A stretch of 64,000 nt of DNA from Lachnospiraceae bacterium (GCA_014804445.1 JAAUZU010000012.1:173317-237316); one strand, 5' to 3'; positions 48,430 to 58,423 are shown, counted from the stretch's first letter. The notes: a model not told the origin generated them from the sequence alone. Translations and numbers: made by a program.

Positions 48430-49923
48430 TTAAACTCCCAGAAATTTCTTTACTACTTCTTTCATTTCTTCCTTGTCGCAGACATGGTTGTGCAGTACAG
48501 GCGCGGTACGGATTTCTTCCACGGCAGCGGGAACCGCAACTCCGGAAAGTCCGGAAAGCGCATCCGCCAGTGCAAAATCATCCATATCACTGCTTCCCTC
48601 TCCCATTGCGTCCATGACGCTTCTGGTAAATTTATACGGGCTTGCGGTGGACGCAATCACTGTTTTTGTCATATCCTGCGTATCCGTCTTATATTTGCCG
48701 TAAACTGCGGACGCCACCGCGGTGTGCGTGTCAATCACATAGCCGCAGTCTGTATAAAGCTTTTTGATGGCGGCTGCGGTCTCCTCCTCACCGGCATAAT
48801 TGCCATAGAAATCGGAAAGCGCCTCTCTCATCTGCTGCGTAATTTCATATTTTCCGCCGCTGCTTAAGGCTGCCATCAACTCGGCAGTCTTCTCCTCATC
48901 ATTGCCCGCTATCCGGTAAATCAGACGCTCTAAATTACTGGAAATCAGAATGTCCATGGAGGGAGAAGATGTCAATACAAATTCCCTGTTTCTGTCATAA
49001 GTACCTGTCGCAAAAAAGTCGTACAACACCTTATTGTCATTTGACGCGCAAATCAGTCTGCCAATAGGCAGCCCCATGTTTTTTGCATAGAACGCTGCCA
49101 AAATGTTGCCGAAGTTGCCGGTGGGCACCACAACATTGATATTTTCACCCTCGGTAATCCTGCCCTCGGCAAGAAGCCTTGCATATGCATACACATAATA
49201 TACAATCTGCGGTACAAGCCTTCCTATGTTGATGGAATTGGCGGAGGAGAAACGGAAGCCTGCTTCTGCAAGCTCTTTTTCCAGCTCTCTATCGCCAAAC
49301 AGGCGCTTCACGCCGGTCTGCGCATCGTCAAAATTGCCGGTAATGCCTACTACGTATGTATTGCTGCCCTTCTGGGTCACCATCTGCTTTTCCTGAATCG
49401 GGCTGACGCCGTTCTTGGGGTAAAATACGATAATGCGGGTTCCCTCCACGCCTGCAAAGCCGGCCAGCGCCGCCTTTCCGGTATCCCCGCTTGTCGCAGT
49501 CAGAATCACAATCTCATCCTTCACATGGTTCTTTTTTGCCGCGGTCGTCATCAGATGCGGCAAAATGGACAGCGCCATATCCTTAAACGCAATCGTCGCG
49601 CCGTGGAACAACTCCAGATAATAAGCCCCCTCTGCCTCCGTGAGCGGCGCAATCGCCTCTGTGTCAAACTTTTCATCATACGCCTTTGCGATACAGTTTT
49701 TCAGCTCTTCCTCCGTAAAGTCCGTCAGATACAGCTTCATAACCTCATATGCCGTCTCCTGATAGTTCATCTTGGAAAACGCTGCAAGGCTTTTATCCAG
49801 CGCCGGAATATGGTCCGGCACAAACAGCCCGCCGTCCTCGGAAAGCCCCTTTAAAATGGCTTCTGACGCCTTTACCGGCTCTTTTCTGCTTCTCGTACTT
49901 TTATATAATACCTCTTCCATCAT
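48430..49923 (-). CDS. thrC: Threonine synthase
   Basis: YKSTRSRKEPVKASEAILKGLSEDGGLFVPD; LFHGATIAFKDMALSILPHLM; TATSGDTGKAALAGF. Confidence 0.95.
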   Translation of the reverse strand: MMEEVLYKSTRSRKEPVKASEAILKGLSEDGGLFVPDHIPALDKSLAAFSKMNYQETAYEVMKLYLTDFTEEELKNCIAKAYDEKFDTEAIAPLTEAEGAYYLELFHGATIAFKDMALSILPHLMTTAAKKNHVKDEIVILTATSGDTGKAALAGFAGVEGTRIIVFYPKNGVSPIQEKQMVTQKGSNTYVVGITGNFDDAQTGVKRLFGDRELEKELAEAGFRFSSANSINIGRLVPQIVYYVYAYARLLAEGRITEGENINVVVPTGNFGNILAAFYAKNMGLPIGRLICASNDNKVLYDFFATGTYDRNREFVLTSSPSMDILISSNLERLIYRIAGNDEEKTAELMAALSSGGKYEITQQMREALSDFYGNYAGEEETAAAIKKLYTDCGYVIDTHTAVASAVYGKYKTDTQDMTKTVIASTASPYKFTRSVMDAMGEGSSDMDDFALADALSGLSGVAVPAAVEEIRTAPVLHNHVCDKEEMKEVVKKFLGV

Positions 49924-50162
49924 AGCTCCTATCCAAACCGGAGGAAACCTCCGTTATTTTCCGCTCTGCCGCCTTGCGGCTGCTTTTGTGCGGTGATTGA
50001 AAACAGTATAGCATAATGGATTTTTTTTCGCAACGCAAAAATGTGGGGTTTTGTTTTTTGAGGCTGGTGACGCCGGAGGGGGAGCATACCTGTTCTGATA
50101 CGATTCCTTTTCATCTCATTACTCCCTTTCAAATTTGTAAACTTCTCAGCCTGTTTTACATA

Positions 50163-51554
50163 TCACTGTTTCTGCTCGTCCAGATAGAGTTGCACCCGAT
50201 TCTGAATTTTTTCCGCCGTCTGCTCTGCCGACAAACCTCCTGTCTGATATCCACTGATTTCCTCTCCTATGATTTGAAAGACAAACGATTGATTTGACAG
50301 CCCTCTCCCATCTGCCAACGCTACAATCTCCCTGATTCTTTCCACATCTTCCTCAGAGTTTGCATAAAAATTCGGTACACTCCCTTCCCCAAAATAAAAA
50401 GGAACCGGCTCTCCTGTCTCATAATACTGCTGCACTGTAGACCATTCCAGCATTTCCTCAAACGTAAGCCTGTTCAATGGCAAACCATGAATACGTGCAT
50501 ATGTTCTTGGCGGAAGATCCGGATGAAGCGCCGCATATTCCTCCAGCCAGTCCAAAGTTATGTAGTACTCCAGAAAATCCCAGGCTCCTTCCGGGCATTG
50601 GCTGTAAGAACAAATGGCAAACGCATTATAAAATGAAACTTTTACACCTGTCCCCTGATTGCAGGGCCACCCTTTCACCACCCAATCGTCCCCAAGCAGC
50701 CAATTCGTATACTGTATGTCTGTCAAACATGAGATTCCGCTTCGGACAGCCAGATGCGTTCCCGATGTCACGCTTTCCTGAGTGGCCATTACCCAGCCAC
50801 TCTCATCCCGGCAAAACTCCAGAATATCATAAAATTCCTGATTGCAGAAATCTGCCCTGCCGGAGTCCCAGTCCACAAAATCTTCTATAGCATGTAAAAC
50901 TAACTCCTGCGCCGTATACACTCCGACGCCTCCAAGCGCATTGGCATCCTTGTTATTGGCACGAAACGTCTCCAACATTTCCTCTATCGTCCAACCGGTC
51001 TCTGTACCAAGTTTCCCACTGTCCCCGGCAATGAACGCAAGCTCGAAAGTGGCGGCTATTTCATAAAGAGCATCCCCCGTCTGTGCATATTCCAAAATAT
51101 TAGTCAGATATTTCTCCCTGTTCTCCGGAGTAAGATATGCATTCAAGTCTGCCAATACGCCCGCATATCCCAGTTCATCCGCAACAAGAGAGCCCACCCA
51201 TATGATATCCGTTCCCTCTGAAGTAGCCAGATCCAGCTTTAACCGCTCCTTCGCAACATCATAATCCTGATACTTCTGACCATAATCCACAATCTCCACA
51301 CAATATTGCCCGTTCCTTGCGTTATAAGCCTCCACAGCATTTGTCAACTCCCAAGAGGTCTCATATGTTCCTAATGTCAACGTGATCTTATCACCGCTCT
51401 GTTCCCGATCGCTCTGCCCATTACTTTCCGTATTAATCCCTCCTGTCTCCACCGGCTGTACGCTCGAAATCCCACCTGCCTGCCTATCTCCACATCCTGC
51501 ACAAAAAATCATTCCCAACACAATTATCCCCAAAAAATTCCATGTTTTTTTCAT
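50163..51554 (-). CDS. Extracellular solute-binding lipoprotein, no adjacent permease
   Basis: Lipobox GMIFCAGCGDRQ; sugar-SBP style ITLTLGTYETSWELTNAVEAYNARNGQY...DIIWVGSLVADELGYAGVLADLNAYL. Confidence 0.82.
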   Translation of the reverse strand: MKKTWNFLGIIVLGMIFCAGCGDRQAGGISSVQPVETGGINTESNGQSDREQSGDKITLTLGTYETSWELTNAVEAYNARNGQYCVEIVDYGQKYQDYDVAKERLKLDLATSEGTDIIWVGSLVADELGYAGVLADLNAYLTPENREKYLTNILEYAQTGDALYEIAATFELAFIAGDSGKLGTETGWTIEEMLETFRANNKDANALGGVGVYTAQELVLHAIEDFVDWDSGRADFCNQEFYDILEFCRDESGWVMATQESVTSGTHLAVRSGISCLTDIQYTNWLLGDDWVVKGWPCNQGTGVKVSFYNAFAICSYSQCPEGAWDFLEYYITLDWLEEYAALHPDLPPRTYARIHGLPLNRLTFEEMLEWSTVQQYYETGEPVPFYFGEGSVPNFYANSEEDVERIREIVALADGRGLSNQSFVFQIIGEEISGYQTGGLSAEQTAEKIQNRVQLYLDEQKQ

Positions 51555-51681
51555 TTTGTCTTTTTCCTTTCTTTTTCTGTATAAAATTTAACCACCACAG
51601 AACAATTGTAATAATAAGCCTGCATTTAAAACCAAAAGAAACGTCAATGGTTCATTCTGGGACGTAAATAATAATTGTCAT

Positions 51682-51709
51682 AAAAAAAGCACCCTGTCAG
51701 GATGCTTTT
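51682..51709 (-). terminator. Intrinsic terminator downstream of the SleB-like gene
   Basis: Minus AAAAGCATCC-TGACA-GGGTGCTTTTTTT. Confidence 0.78.
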
Positions 51710-51716
51710 ACATCTA

Positions 51717-52349
51717 TTAATAGAAAAACTCATGTCCGCCGTGGGAGAATAAGAAGGTTAGTTTTTCGTCGAACCAGCGCATTTTGTCGGAGTTGGCGTA
51801 TTTTCTTGAGGCAAAGTAGAGGGCGCCTTCGGAGATGTCTTCCCCGCATAGAACCCGTTCTACTGCTTCTATGGTCTCCTCGCTTACAATTACTTTGTCA
51901 TATCTTCCGCTGTAGGCGGGAGAAAACTGTGCTGTTCCGTTTTCTCTCTGGAACACCACTTCTTTTACTGTGTCAGGAAATGCTTCGCTGTTTACCCTGT
52001 TCAATACGACACCGGCAACCAGCATCCTTCCTTCTATGTCCTCGCTCCCGGCTTCCGCCTCCACAATTCGCAGAAGTACTTCGTAGTCTTCATCCGAAAT
52101 TTCATACTTCCACTCTTTTTCCAAAACCTCATAAAAAATAACAAGTTGTCCGGAGGATACGGCCGGTACAAATCCGTCGTGGCTCTCCTGCTCCTGCGGG
52201 GCAAGCGCCTCCTGCAGATTCAGTTTAAAGGCAGGCGTTGCCAAAATACGATTTACCTTAAGCCCGGTAATGTTAAAAACTGCCGCCAACGCTATCATAT
52301 TGACAAGTAACAGCGCTAAAATATATTTTTTATACATTTTGTTCCCCAT
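51717..52349 (-). CDS. SleB-like cell wall hydrolase
   Basis: LLRIVEAEAGSEDIEGRMLVAGVVLNRVNSEAFPDTVKEVVFQ...QFSPAYSGRYDK; YFASRKYANSDKMRWFDEKLTFLFSHGGHEFFY. Confidence 0.88.
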   Translation of the reverse strand: MGNKMYKKYILALLLVNMIALAAVFNITGLKVNRILATPAFKLNLQEALAPQEQESHDGFVPAVSSGQLVIFYEVLEKEWKYEISDEDYEVLLRIVEAEAGSEDIEGRMLVAGVVLNRVNSEAFPDTVKEVVFQRENGTAQFSPAYSGRYDKVIVSEETIEAVERVLCGEDISEGALYFASRKYANSDKMRWFDEKLTFLFSHGGHEFFY

Positions 52350-52426
52350 TCTAAAACATTTTTGCAGATGCATGCATGTCCTGCATAATATATTTTATAC
52401 AGTATGTCCGGAAAATATTTCTTAAT

Positions 52427-52455
52427 TTGTACTTTTTTCTAAAATCTGCTATACT
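52427..52455 (+). promoter_or_regulatory. Sigma-A promoter of the AP2-domain gene
   Basis: TTGTAC, 17 nt, TATACT. Confidence 0.6.
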
Positions 52456-52534
52456 TTTCCTGTGAAATTCTCATGGAATCCGATATCCTTCAGCGGCAAA
52501 ACAGCATGACGTTTCGGACGAAAGCAGGCGGCAG

Positions 52535-53335
52535 ATGAAAACAATAAGCGGTGTTTTTGTGACACAAAAAAAGGACGGCAGCACTTCCTACCGTTCTTCC
52601 ATCACCTATCAGAATAAGCATATCAGTCTTGGCAGTTTTTCCTCTCCCGAGCAGGCGCATGCCGCCTATGAGGAAGCCGCCCTGCTTCTTCGCGCCAAAG
52701 AGCCGCGTACACTCTCGGAACACACAGACGACTGCACACTTTCTTTCGAGAAATGGGTGGTTCTGCTTAATTTCAGAAACAATCAGGTCTATTTTTCTAC
52801 ACCCATTTATGTCCGTCCACACTTTTTTTACTATTATTATTCGAAGGAAATTGTGTTGAAATTTGATATAGACGATTTATTTTACTATGCCTCTCACAAA
52901 ATCATGAAACGGGGCAATCACTATTTTGTGGCAGATTTTGGCATGCAGGTCAATATTCTGAACCGCTATGGCATCAAAAACTATGCCGTGTCCGGCAGGG
53001 ATTACGACTTCCAGAACGGAGATTCTACCGATTTCAGACGGGAAAACCTTGTGATACACAACAAATATCACGGTGTCCTCATCAAATCCGATAAGGACGG
53101 AATCAAATACTGCGCCCGCATCCATGTGAAAAGCAACTACATGATCGGCAGCTACCGAACCATGGAAGAGGCTGCCATTGCCTACAATAAAGCGATTGAT
53201 ATCCTGAAAAAGAACGGCTGTAAAAAAAATTATACCCCAAACTATCTGGAAAACATACCGGCAGGCATGTATGCCGATATCTATACACGTCTGCCGGTTT
53301 CTGAAAAAATATTAAATCTTCACTTTTCTGAATAA
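52535..53335 (+). CDS. Dual AP2-domain protein with degenerate HNH-like middle region
   Basis: AP2-like GVFVTQKKDGSTSYRSSITYQNKHISLGSFSSPEQAHAAYEEAALLL and HGVLIKSDKDGIKYCARIHVKSNYMIGSYRTMEEAAIAYNKAIDIL; between them GRDYDFQNGDSTDFRRENLVI. Confidence 0.78.
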   Translation: MKTISGVFVTQKKDGSTSYRSSITYQNKHISLGSFSSPEQAHAAYEEAALLLRAKEPRTLSEHTDDCTLSFEKWVVLLNFRNNQVYFSTPIYVRPHFFYYYYSKEIVLKFDIDDLFYYASHKIMKRGNHYFVADFGMQVNILNRYGIKNYAVSGRDYDFQNGDSTDFRRENLVIHNKYHGVLIKSDKDGIKYCARIHVKSNYMIGSYRTMEEAAIAYNKAIDILKKNGCKKNYTPNYLENIPAGMYADIYTRLPVSEKILNLHFSE

Positions 53336-54408
53336 TCAATAAAACTGATATTTAAGTTTGCATATCCCGCAATCCCGTCTATCGATGCGGTGGTGGAATA
53401 CTGCCACATGGTAAATTTATAGGGATAATCGGGAATATCACCCGGCTGTGACAGCCAGATATCATATGACGTCAGTTTGGAAAGGTCAACCCGTCTGATA
53501 AGCCACTCCTTGTTGCCGTAGAGCATGGCCTTATATCCTGCAGCCTCAATCGTATCCATAAAGGTTTTTGCGATGGTTGTCTTTTCCTCTCTTGTCAGCG
53601 CTTCAATCCGCGCAGTATCCCCAACAATAAACTCCATATCAAAGGCTATCGGATAGGTGATTTTGTAATCTCCGATGTTTTCCAGTACCAGATTCGCCTC
53701 CTCTATTGCTTCCTCCTTTGAAACTGCCTGTGAGAAAAAATAGAGCCCGATTTCGAGTCCTGCGTCCGACGCCCGCTTAATGTTGTCAAGAAAATTTTCG
53801 TCCAGCATAAGCTGGCCGGTTCCGTATCCTCTTGCACCAACCCGCAGCATTACAAAATTGACGCCGGCCTTCTTCAGCTTCACAAAATCCACATAGTCAT
53901 GGTATTTGGAGATATCTGCACCCACATAGGATATCTGCCTGCCGTCTTCAAAATATTTCATCAACTCAGACTGGCAGACCAGTTTGGTATAATCATATTC
54001 GTTCTTGGGCAGATACGGGCTGATTAAAACCCATTCCTCCTTGCCGTCCGTTGAGACAACCAATGTATGCTTTCCGTCCGTGGCAGGGTCACTGACCTCT
54101 TCCTTCTTTACGCTTTCCTCCTGCACGGGTTCCGCCGTCTCCTCAGGATATAAATCCCAGAAATCAAAATCATCCGGCGTCAACGTCCCCGGCACAAACT
54201 CATCCACCGTCCCATTGTCCGCCACAAGCCCGGCACTTTCGTCCGGCTGGGCAGAAGGCTGCGTCCGGACACTTTTTTTAATTTTCTCACTGTTCATCAG
54301 AAGTATCAGCACCAGAATTGCCGAGATAAATAGGGTTACACCGATTATCATACGAACCACGGTCAGACCCATTTTCGGCTGCTCGTCATATTCCTCCGGT
54401 AATTTCAT
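53320..54408 (-). CDS. GH25-family lysozyme (membrane-anchored)
   Basis: N-terminal TM; VGADISKYHDYVDFVKLKKAGVNFVMLRVGARGYGTG; GLEIGLYFFSQAVSKEEAIEEA; IAFDMEF; WLSQPGDIPDYPYKFTMWQYS. Confidence 0.93.
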   Translation of the reverse strand: MKLPEEYDEQPKMGLTVVRMIIGVTLFISAILVLILLMNSEKIKKSVRTQPSAQPDESAGLVADNGTVDEFVPGTLTPDDFDFWDLYPEETAEPVQEESVKKEEVSDPATDGKHTLVVSTDGKEEWVLISPYLPKNEYDYTKLVCQSELMKYFEDGRQISYVGADISKYHDYVDFVKLKKAGVNFVMLRVGARGYGTGQLMLDENFLDNIKRASDAGLEIGLYFFSQAVSKEEAIEEANLVLENIGDYKITYPIAFDMEFIVGDTARIEALTREEKTTIAKTFMDTIEAAGYKAMLYGNKEWLIRRVDLSKLTSYDIWLSQPGDIPDYPYKFTMWQYSTTASIDGIAGYANLNISFIDYSEK

Positions 54409-54493
54409 AATAAAATTTTCTCCCGTTTTTGAAGCAATAAAGCCGTGCTTATTGCTTACTTCCTAAATATCATTCTATCATTTTTACATGTCG

Positions 54494-55285
54494 CTACACA
54501 ATAACATGCTTCGGACATTTTTCCACACAGACACCACAGCCGGTACATTTTTCCTGATCGATTACCGCGTGGAAATCCTTGACGGCAATAGCGCCCGCCG
54601 GACAATTTTTCGCACAGATACCGCAGCCGATACAGCCTACAACACAGGACTTTATCGTATCAATGCCTTTGTCCTGTGAACTGCACATCACAATATGTTT
54701 TGCACGGTACGGCTCTAAGGAAATCAGATTTCTCGGGCATACCGCAATACATTTGCCGCAGGCACGGCACGCATCCTTATCTACTACCGCAATTCCGTTT
54801 TCAATGTGTATGGCATCAAAAGGACATGCCTTTACACAGGTGCCAAAGCCCAGACATCCATAGGTACAGGACTTGGGACCTCCGTTCGGCACATAGCTTA
54901 ACATGCGGCAGTCCTCGATACCGGTGTATTCATAGTGAGCATAAGTCTGGTCACAGTCGCCCATGCAGTGTACAAAAGCCGTCATGCGTACCGCCTCTTT
55001 GCTCTCCACGCCCATAATGGCGGCAATCTGCTTTCCAACCGCTTCCCCGCCGACGGGACAGGCATTTACCTCCGCTTCCCCCTTGGCAATGGCTGCCGCA
55101 AGCCCCGAACAGCCCGGATAGCCGCAGCCGCCGCAATTGTTGCCCGGCAGCGCAGAAAGCACCGCCTCTTCCCTTTCATTTACCTTTACCTGAAACAAAA
55201 TTGCCGCCGCTCCCAAAAACAATCCGATAAGCAGCCCGATGCCGCCTATCAGTGCAGCAGCGCTCAAAATTCCCGTCATATTCAT
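54494..55285 (-). CDS. rnfB: Rnf complex subunit B (multi-[4Fe-4S] ferredoxin)
   Basis: LPGNNCGGCGYPGCSGLAAAIAKGEA; repeated CxxCxxCxxxCP clusters. Confidence 0.97.
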   Translation of the reverse strand: MNMTGILSAAALIGGIGLLIGLFLGAAAILFQVKVNEREEAVLSALPGNNCGGCGYPGCSGLAAAIAKGEAEVNACPVGGEAVGKQIAAIMGVESKEAVRMTAFVHCMGDCDQTYAHYEYTGIEDCRMLSYVPNGGPKSCTYGCLGFGTCVKACPFDAIHIENGIAVVDKDACRACGKCIAVCPRNLISLEPYRAKHIVMCSSQDKGIDTIKSCVVGCIGCGICAKNCPAGAIAVKDFHAVIDQEKCTGCGVCVEKCPKHVIV

Positions 55286-55297
55286 CTGCCATCCTCC

Positions 55298-55882
55298 TTA
55301 CAAAAGACCGGAGAATCCACAGAAAGCAATCGCCATAAGCCCTGCCGTCAGCAGCACACTCGGCATTCCTTTAAAGGATTCCGGTATATCATTATAAGCC
55401 ATTTTTTCCCTGAGACCGGCAAGAATGACAATGGCAATCATAAAGCCCAAAGCCGTTGCAAAACCGTTTACCGTGCCGGCAAGAATACCATATTCCTTCT
55501 GCACATTCGTCAGAGCCACACCAAGCACCGCGCAGTTGGTGGTAATCAGCGGCAGATACACTCCAAGCGCCTGATACAGCGGCTTGATAAATTTCTTTAA
55601 GAACATTTCCACAAACTGCACCAGCGCAGCGATGACCAGGATAAACACGATGGTCTGCAGGTACTCCATATGGAAAGGTGTCAGCACAAATTGATAGATA
55701 ACGCCGGCTATCGCACTGGAAAGGGTGATAACAAAAATAATGGCGCCGCCCATGCCCGCTGCCGTGTTGATTTTTTTCGACACGCCGAGGAAAGGACATA
55801 AGCCTAAAAACTGACTCAGCACAACATTGCTCACCAAAGAGGAGCTGACAAGTATAATGAGTAATTCCCTTACATTTTCCAT
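55298..55882 (-). CDS. rnfA: Rnf complex subunit A
   Basis: LVSNVVLSQFLGLCPFLGVSKKINTAAGMGGAIIFVITLSS; ITTNCAVLGVAL. Confidence 0.97.
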   Translation of the reverse strand: MENVRELLIILVSSSLVSNVVLSQFLGLCPFLGVSKKINTAAGMGGAIIFVITLSSAIAGVIYQFVLTPFHMEYLQTIVFILVIAALVQFVEMFLKKFIKPLYQALGVYLPLITTNCAVLGVALTNVQKEYGILAGTVNGFATALGFMIAIVILAGLREKMAYNDIPESFKGMPSVLLTAGLMAIAFCGFSGLL

Positions 55883-56845
55883 TTATTCATCCTCCTCATC
55901 CAAGTCTATCAGTTCCATGTTATCCTCTTCTGTTTCCTTCTGCTTTTCTTCCCCACGGGTCCGCTTTTCCGTCTCCGCCGTTTCATTTTTCTTCTTTTTC
56001 TTATTTTTTCCCTTTTTGCTATTCTCCACAGCCTTAGGCGCTTCTTCTGTCTCCTCTTTTGTCTCTTCCTCTGCCTCTTCCTTTGTCACGTCTTCTGTCT
56101 CTTTTTCTGCCTCTTCATCTGTCTCTTCTTTGTCCTCGTCTTCTGAAAAAGCCTTGTTTTGATTGTCCGCGCAGCTCTCGTCCATGCAGTGCAGGCAGTC
56201 ATGCCCACAGCCGGAGCCGATTTTGCTCATGTCCTTGCCTCTCTTCTCACCCTGAATCTTCACAAAATTCTGGATGGCACTGAGCATGGCAAGCACGAAG
56301 AACGCACCCGGCGCCAGCACAAAAATGACAATGGGAGTAAAACTGTCCGGCATAACCGTAAAGCCAAACAGCTTACCGCCCCCTAAAAGCTCCCTCACCA
56401 TACCGATGCAGGTAAGCGCTACCGTAAAGCCAAGCCCCATGCCGATACCGTCAAAGAGAGAGGATACCGGTCCGTGGGTATATGCATAGGCTTCCGCACG
56501 TCCTAAGATAATACAGTTTACCACTATCAGCGGAATATACACGCCGAGCGCCTCGTTTAAGTCCGGCAGATAACCCTCCAGCAAAAGCTGCACAATCGTC
56601 ACAAAGGAGGCAATAATCACGATAAACGCCGGAATTCGCACCTTGTCCGGAATTACTTTACGGAGCAGGGAAATAATCAGGTTACTCAAAGCAAGTACCA
56701 CAGCCGTGGTAAGTCCCATGCCAAGTCCGTTAATTGCCGAAGTAGTAACTGCAAGTGTGGGACACATACCCAGCATCAGCACAAAGGTCGGGTTTTCTTT
56801 GGCAATGCCGTTGTACAGCCGTTCTAAAGCACTGTTCTCTTTCAT
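55883..56845 (-). CDS. rnfE: Rnf complex subunit E with C-terminal Cys4 motif and acidic/basic low-complexity tail
   Basis: NPTFVLMLGMCPTLAVTTSAINGLGMGL; IVVNCIILGRAEAYAYTHG; tail GSGCGHDCLHCMDESCADNQ + Glu/Lys-rich. Confidence 0.95.
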   Translation of the reverse strand: MKENSALERLYNGIAKENPTFVLMLGMCPTLAVTTSAINGLGMGLTTAVVLALSNLIISLLRKVIPDKVRIPAFIVIIASFVTIVQLLLEGYLPDLNEALGVYIPLIVVNCIILGRAEAYAYTHGPVSSLFDGIGMGLGFTVALTCIGMVRELLGGGKLFGFTVMPDSFTPIVIFVLAPGAFFVLAMLSAIQNFVKIQGEKRGKDMSKIGSGCGHDCLHCMDESCADNQNKAFSEDEDKEETDEEAEKETEDVTKEEAEEETKEETEEAPKAVENSKKGKNKKKKKNETAETEKRTRGEEKQKETEEDNMELIDLDEEDE

Positions 56846-56847
56846 CT

Positions 56848-57498
56848 TCAGATACCTCCCTTCAGCAATGTTTCAAAATAGAAAAGCCCTGCGTTGACAG
56901 CGTTTGTCACCGCCCGCGTGGTGATGGTCGCCCCGCTTATGGCATCGATTTCATTTTCCGCCGCCGCACCCGTCTTGGTGTAGACAAAGGCTTCTGCCGT
57001 CCTGCCTGCAAACTGGGGTACCAGCACATCTCCTGCCTGCATGCCAAGTCCCGGCGTCTCCGAGATGCTTAAGATGGAAATCCCGTTTATGCTTCCTTCC
57101 ATGGTGATACCCACCATCAGCTCGATATCACCGCCATAGCCCTCTTTTGTGGTCACTTTCAGTACATATCCCAGAAGAGAACCATCCTGTGCAAGCGCAC
57201 GGTACACCTCACCTACCTCTGTTCCCATCTCTGCATTATGCTGCTCTGCTACCGCGATTTGCAAACCTGACCCCAGAGCAGAGGGAAGCTCCATTGGATT
57301 GACCTCCTTAAATGCCGCCGCCTGCGAAAACACCTCCGCACAGGCACGCTGCACCTTAAGCTCCTGCTGATGCGCAATCGGCTCCTTCGTCAGCTCATAG
57401 ACAAAGCCCAGCGCAATGCCCGCAAGCAGGGTAATGGCAAATAAAATACCTGCATTCTTTAACATTTCTGCAGATGGATTCTGCTTTTTATTTTTCAT
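56848..57498 (-). CDS. rnfG: Rnf complex subunit G (FMN-binding)
   Basis: FMN-binding motif EIDAISGATITTRAVTNAVNAGL. Confidence 0.95.
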   Translation of the reverse strand: MKNKKQNPSAEMLKNAGILFAITLLAGIALGFVYELTKEPIAHQQELKVQRACAEVFSQAAAFKEVNPMELPSALGSGLQIAVAEQHNAEMGTEVGEVYRALAQDGSLLGYVLKVTTKEGYGGDIELMVGITMEGSINGISILSISETPGLGMQAGDVLVPQFAGRTAEAFVYTKTGAAAENEIDAISGATITTRAVTNAVNAGLFYFETLLKGGI

Positions 57499-58423
57499 AT
57501 CTGCCGCCTCCTTTTCCAAAGGCTTTCGGCACCGTTATATTTTCAATCAACGGCACTAACAGATTGCCCAGTATAATGGCGTAGGAAACGCCTTCCGCGT
57601 TGCTTCCGAACACCCTGAAGATGCCGGTCAGAATCCCTAAGACAATGCCGTAGAGGTACTGGCCCTTAGGGGTAATCGGCCTTGTCACATAATCCGTCGC
57701 CATAAAGAAAGCCCCGAGCATCAGACCGCCGCCTGCAAGCTGCGCTGCAATATAGGCCGGATTGATTCCGTGTCCACCAAAGAGAATCAGAAAAATCACA
57801 AAGCTTACTATGTAACTGCCCGGAATCCGCAAATCAATGATACCAAGCAAAAGCAAGATGCAGGCGCCGATGACAATGGCAATTAAGCTGGTCTCTCCGA
57901 TGGTACCTGCCGTCTTTCCGATTACCATATCTAAAATATTGACCTCCTCGCCTGCTTTCAGCGCGGCAAGAGGCGTTGCGCCCGTATATGCATCCGTTGC
58001 AAAATTCGTCATAAGCGCCGGAAAGGAAATCAGAAGAAAACACCTTGCCGCAAGCGCCGGATTCATGAAGTTCTGCCCCAGTCCGCCAAAGAGGCATTTT
58101 ACAACCAGAATGGCAAATACGCCGCCCATCGCCGCAGCCCACCAGGGGATGCTGACAGGAAGGTTCAGGGCGAGCAGAAGCCCTGTCACCACGGCGGACA
58201 AATCGCCGATTGTCTGTTTCTTTTTGTAGAGCCCGAACAAAAATTCCGTTAAAACAGTGGATGCCACCGTAACCAGTATAATAAAGAGCGCACGGACTCC
58301 AAAATTATAAATACCGAAGCCGGCAGCCGGAAGCAAAGCAAGCACAACAGCAAACATAATTCCCATTGTGTTTACCTTCGACCGGACATGGGGATTAGAC
58401 GATACTTTCAGTAACTCATCCAT
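57488..58423 (-). CDS. rnfD: Rnf complex subunit D
   Basis: GDLSAVVTGLLLALNLPVSIPWW; DAYTGATPLAALKAGEE FMN-attachment motif; FFMATDYVTRPITPKGQ. Confidence 0.97.
   Translation of the reverse strand: MDELLKVSSNPHVRSKVNTMGIMFAVVLALLPAAGFGIYNFGVRALFIILVTVASTVLTEFLFGLYKKKQTIGDLSAVVTGLLLALNLPVSIPWWAAAMGGVFAILVVKCLFGGLGQNFMNPALAARCFLLISFPALMTNFATDAYTGATPLAALKAGEEVNILDMVIGKTAGTIGETSLIAIVIGACILLLLGIIDLRIPGSYIVSFVIFLILFGGHGINPAYIAAQLAGGGLMLGAFFMATDYVTRPITPKGQYLYGIVLGILTGIFRVFGSNAEGVSYAIILGNLLVPLIENITVPKAFGKGGGRYEK

Noticed and set aside
55970-56160. Frameshift or sequencing error explaining the low-complexity RnfE tail
   Set aside because: The frame is continuous, ends in an ordered stop just before rnfA and uses coherent Glu/Lys codons; no truncated conserved domain is displaced.
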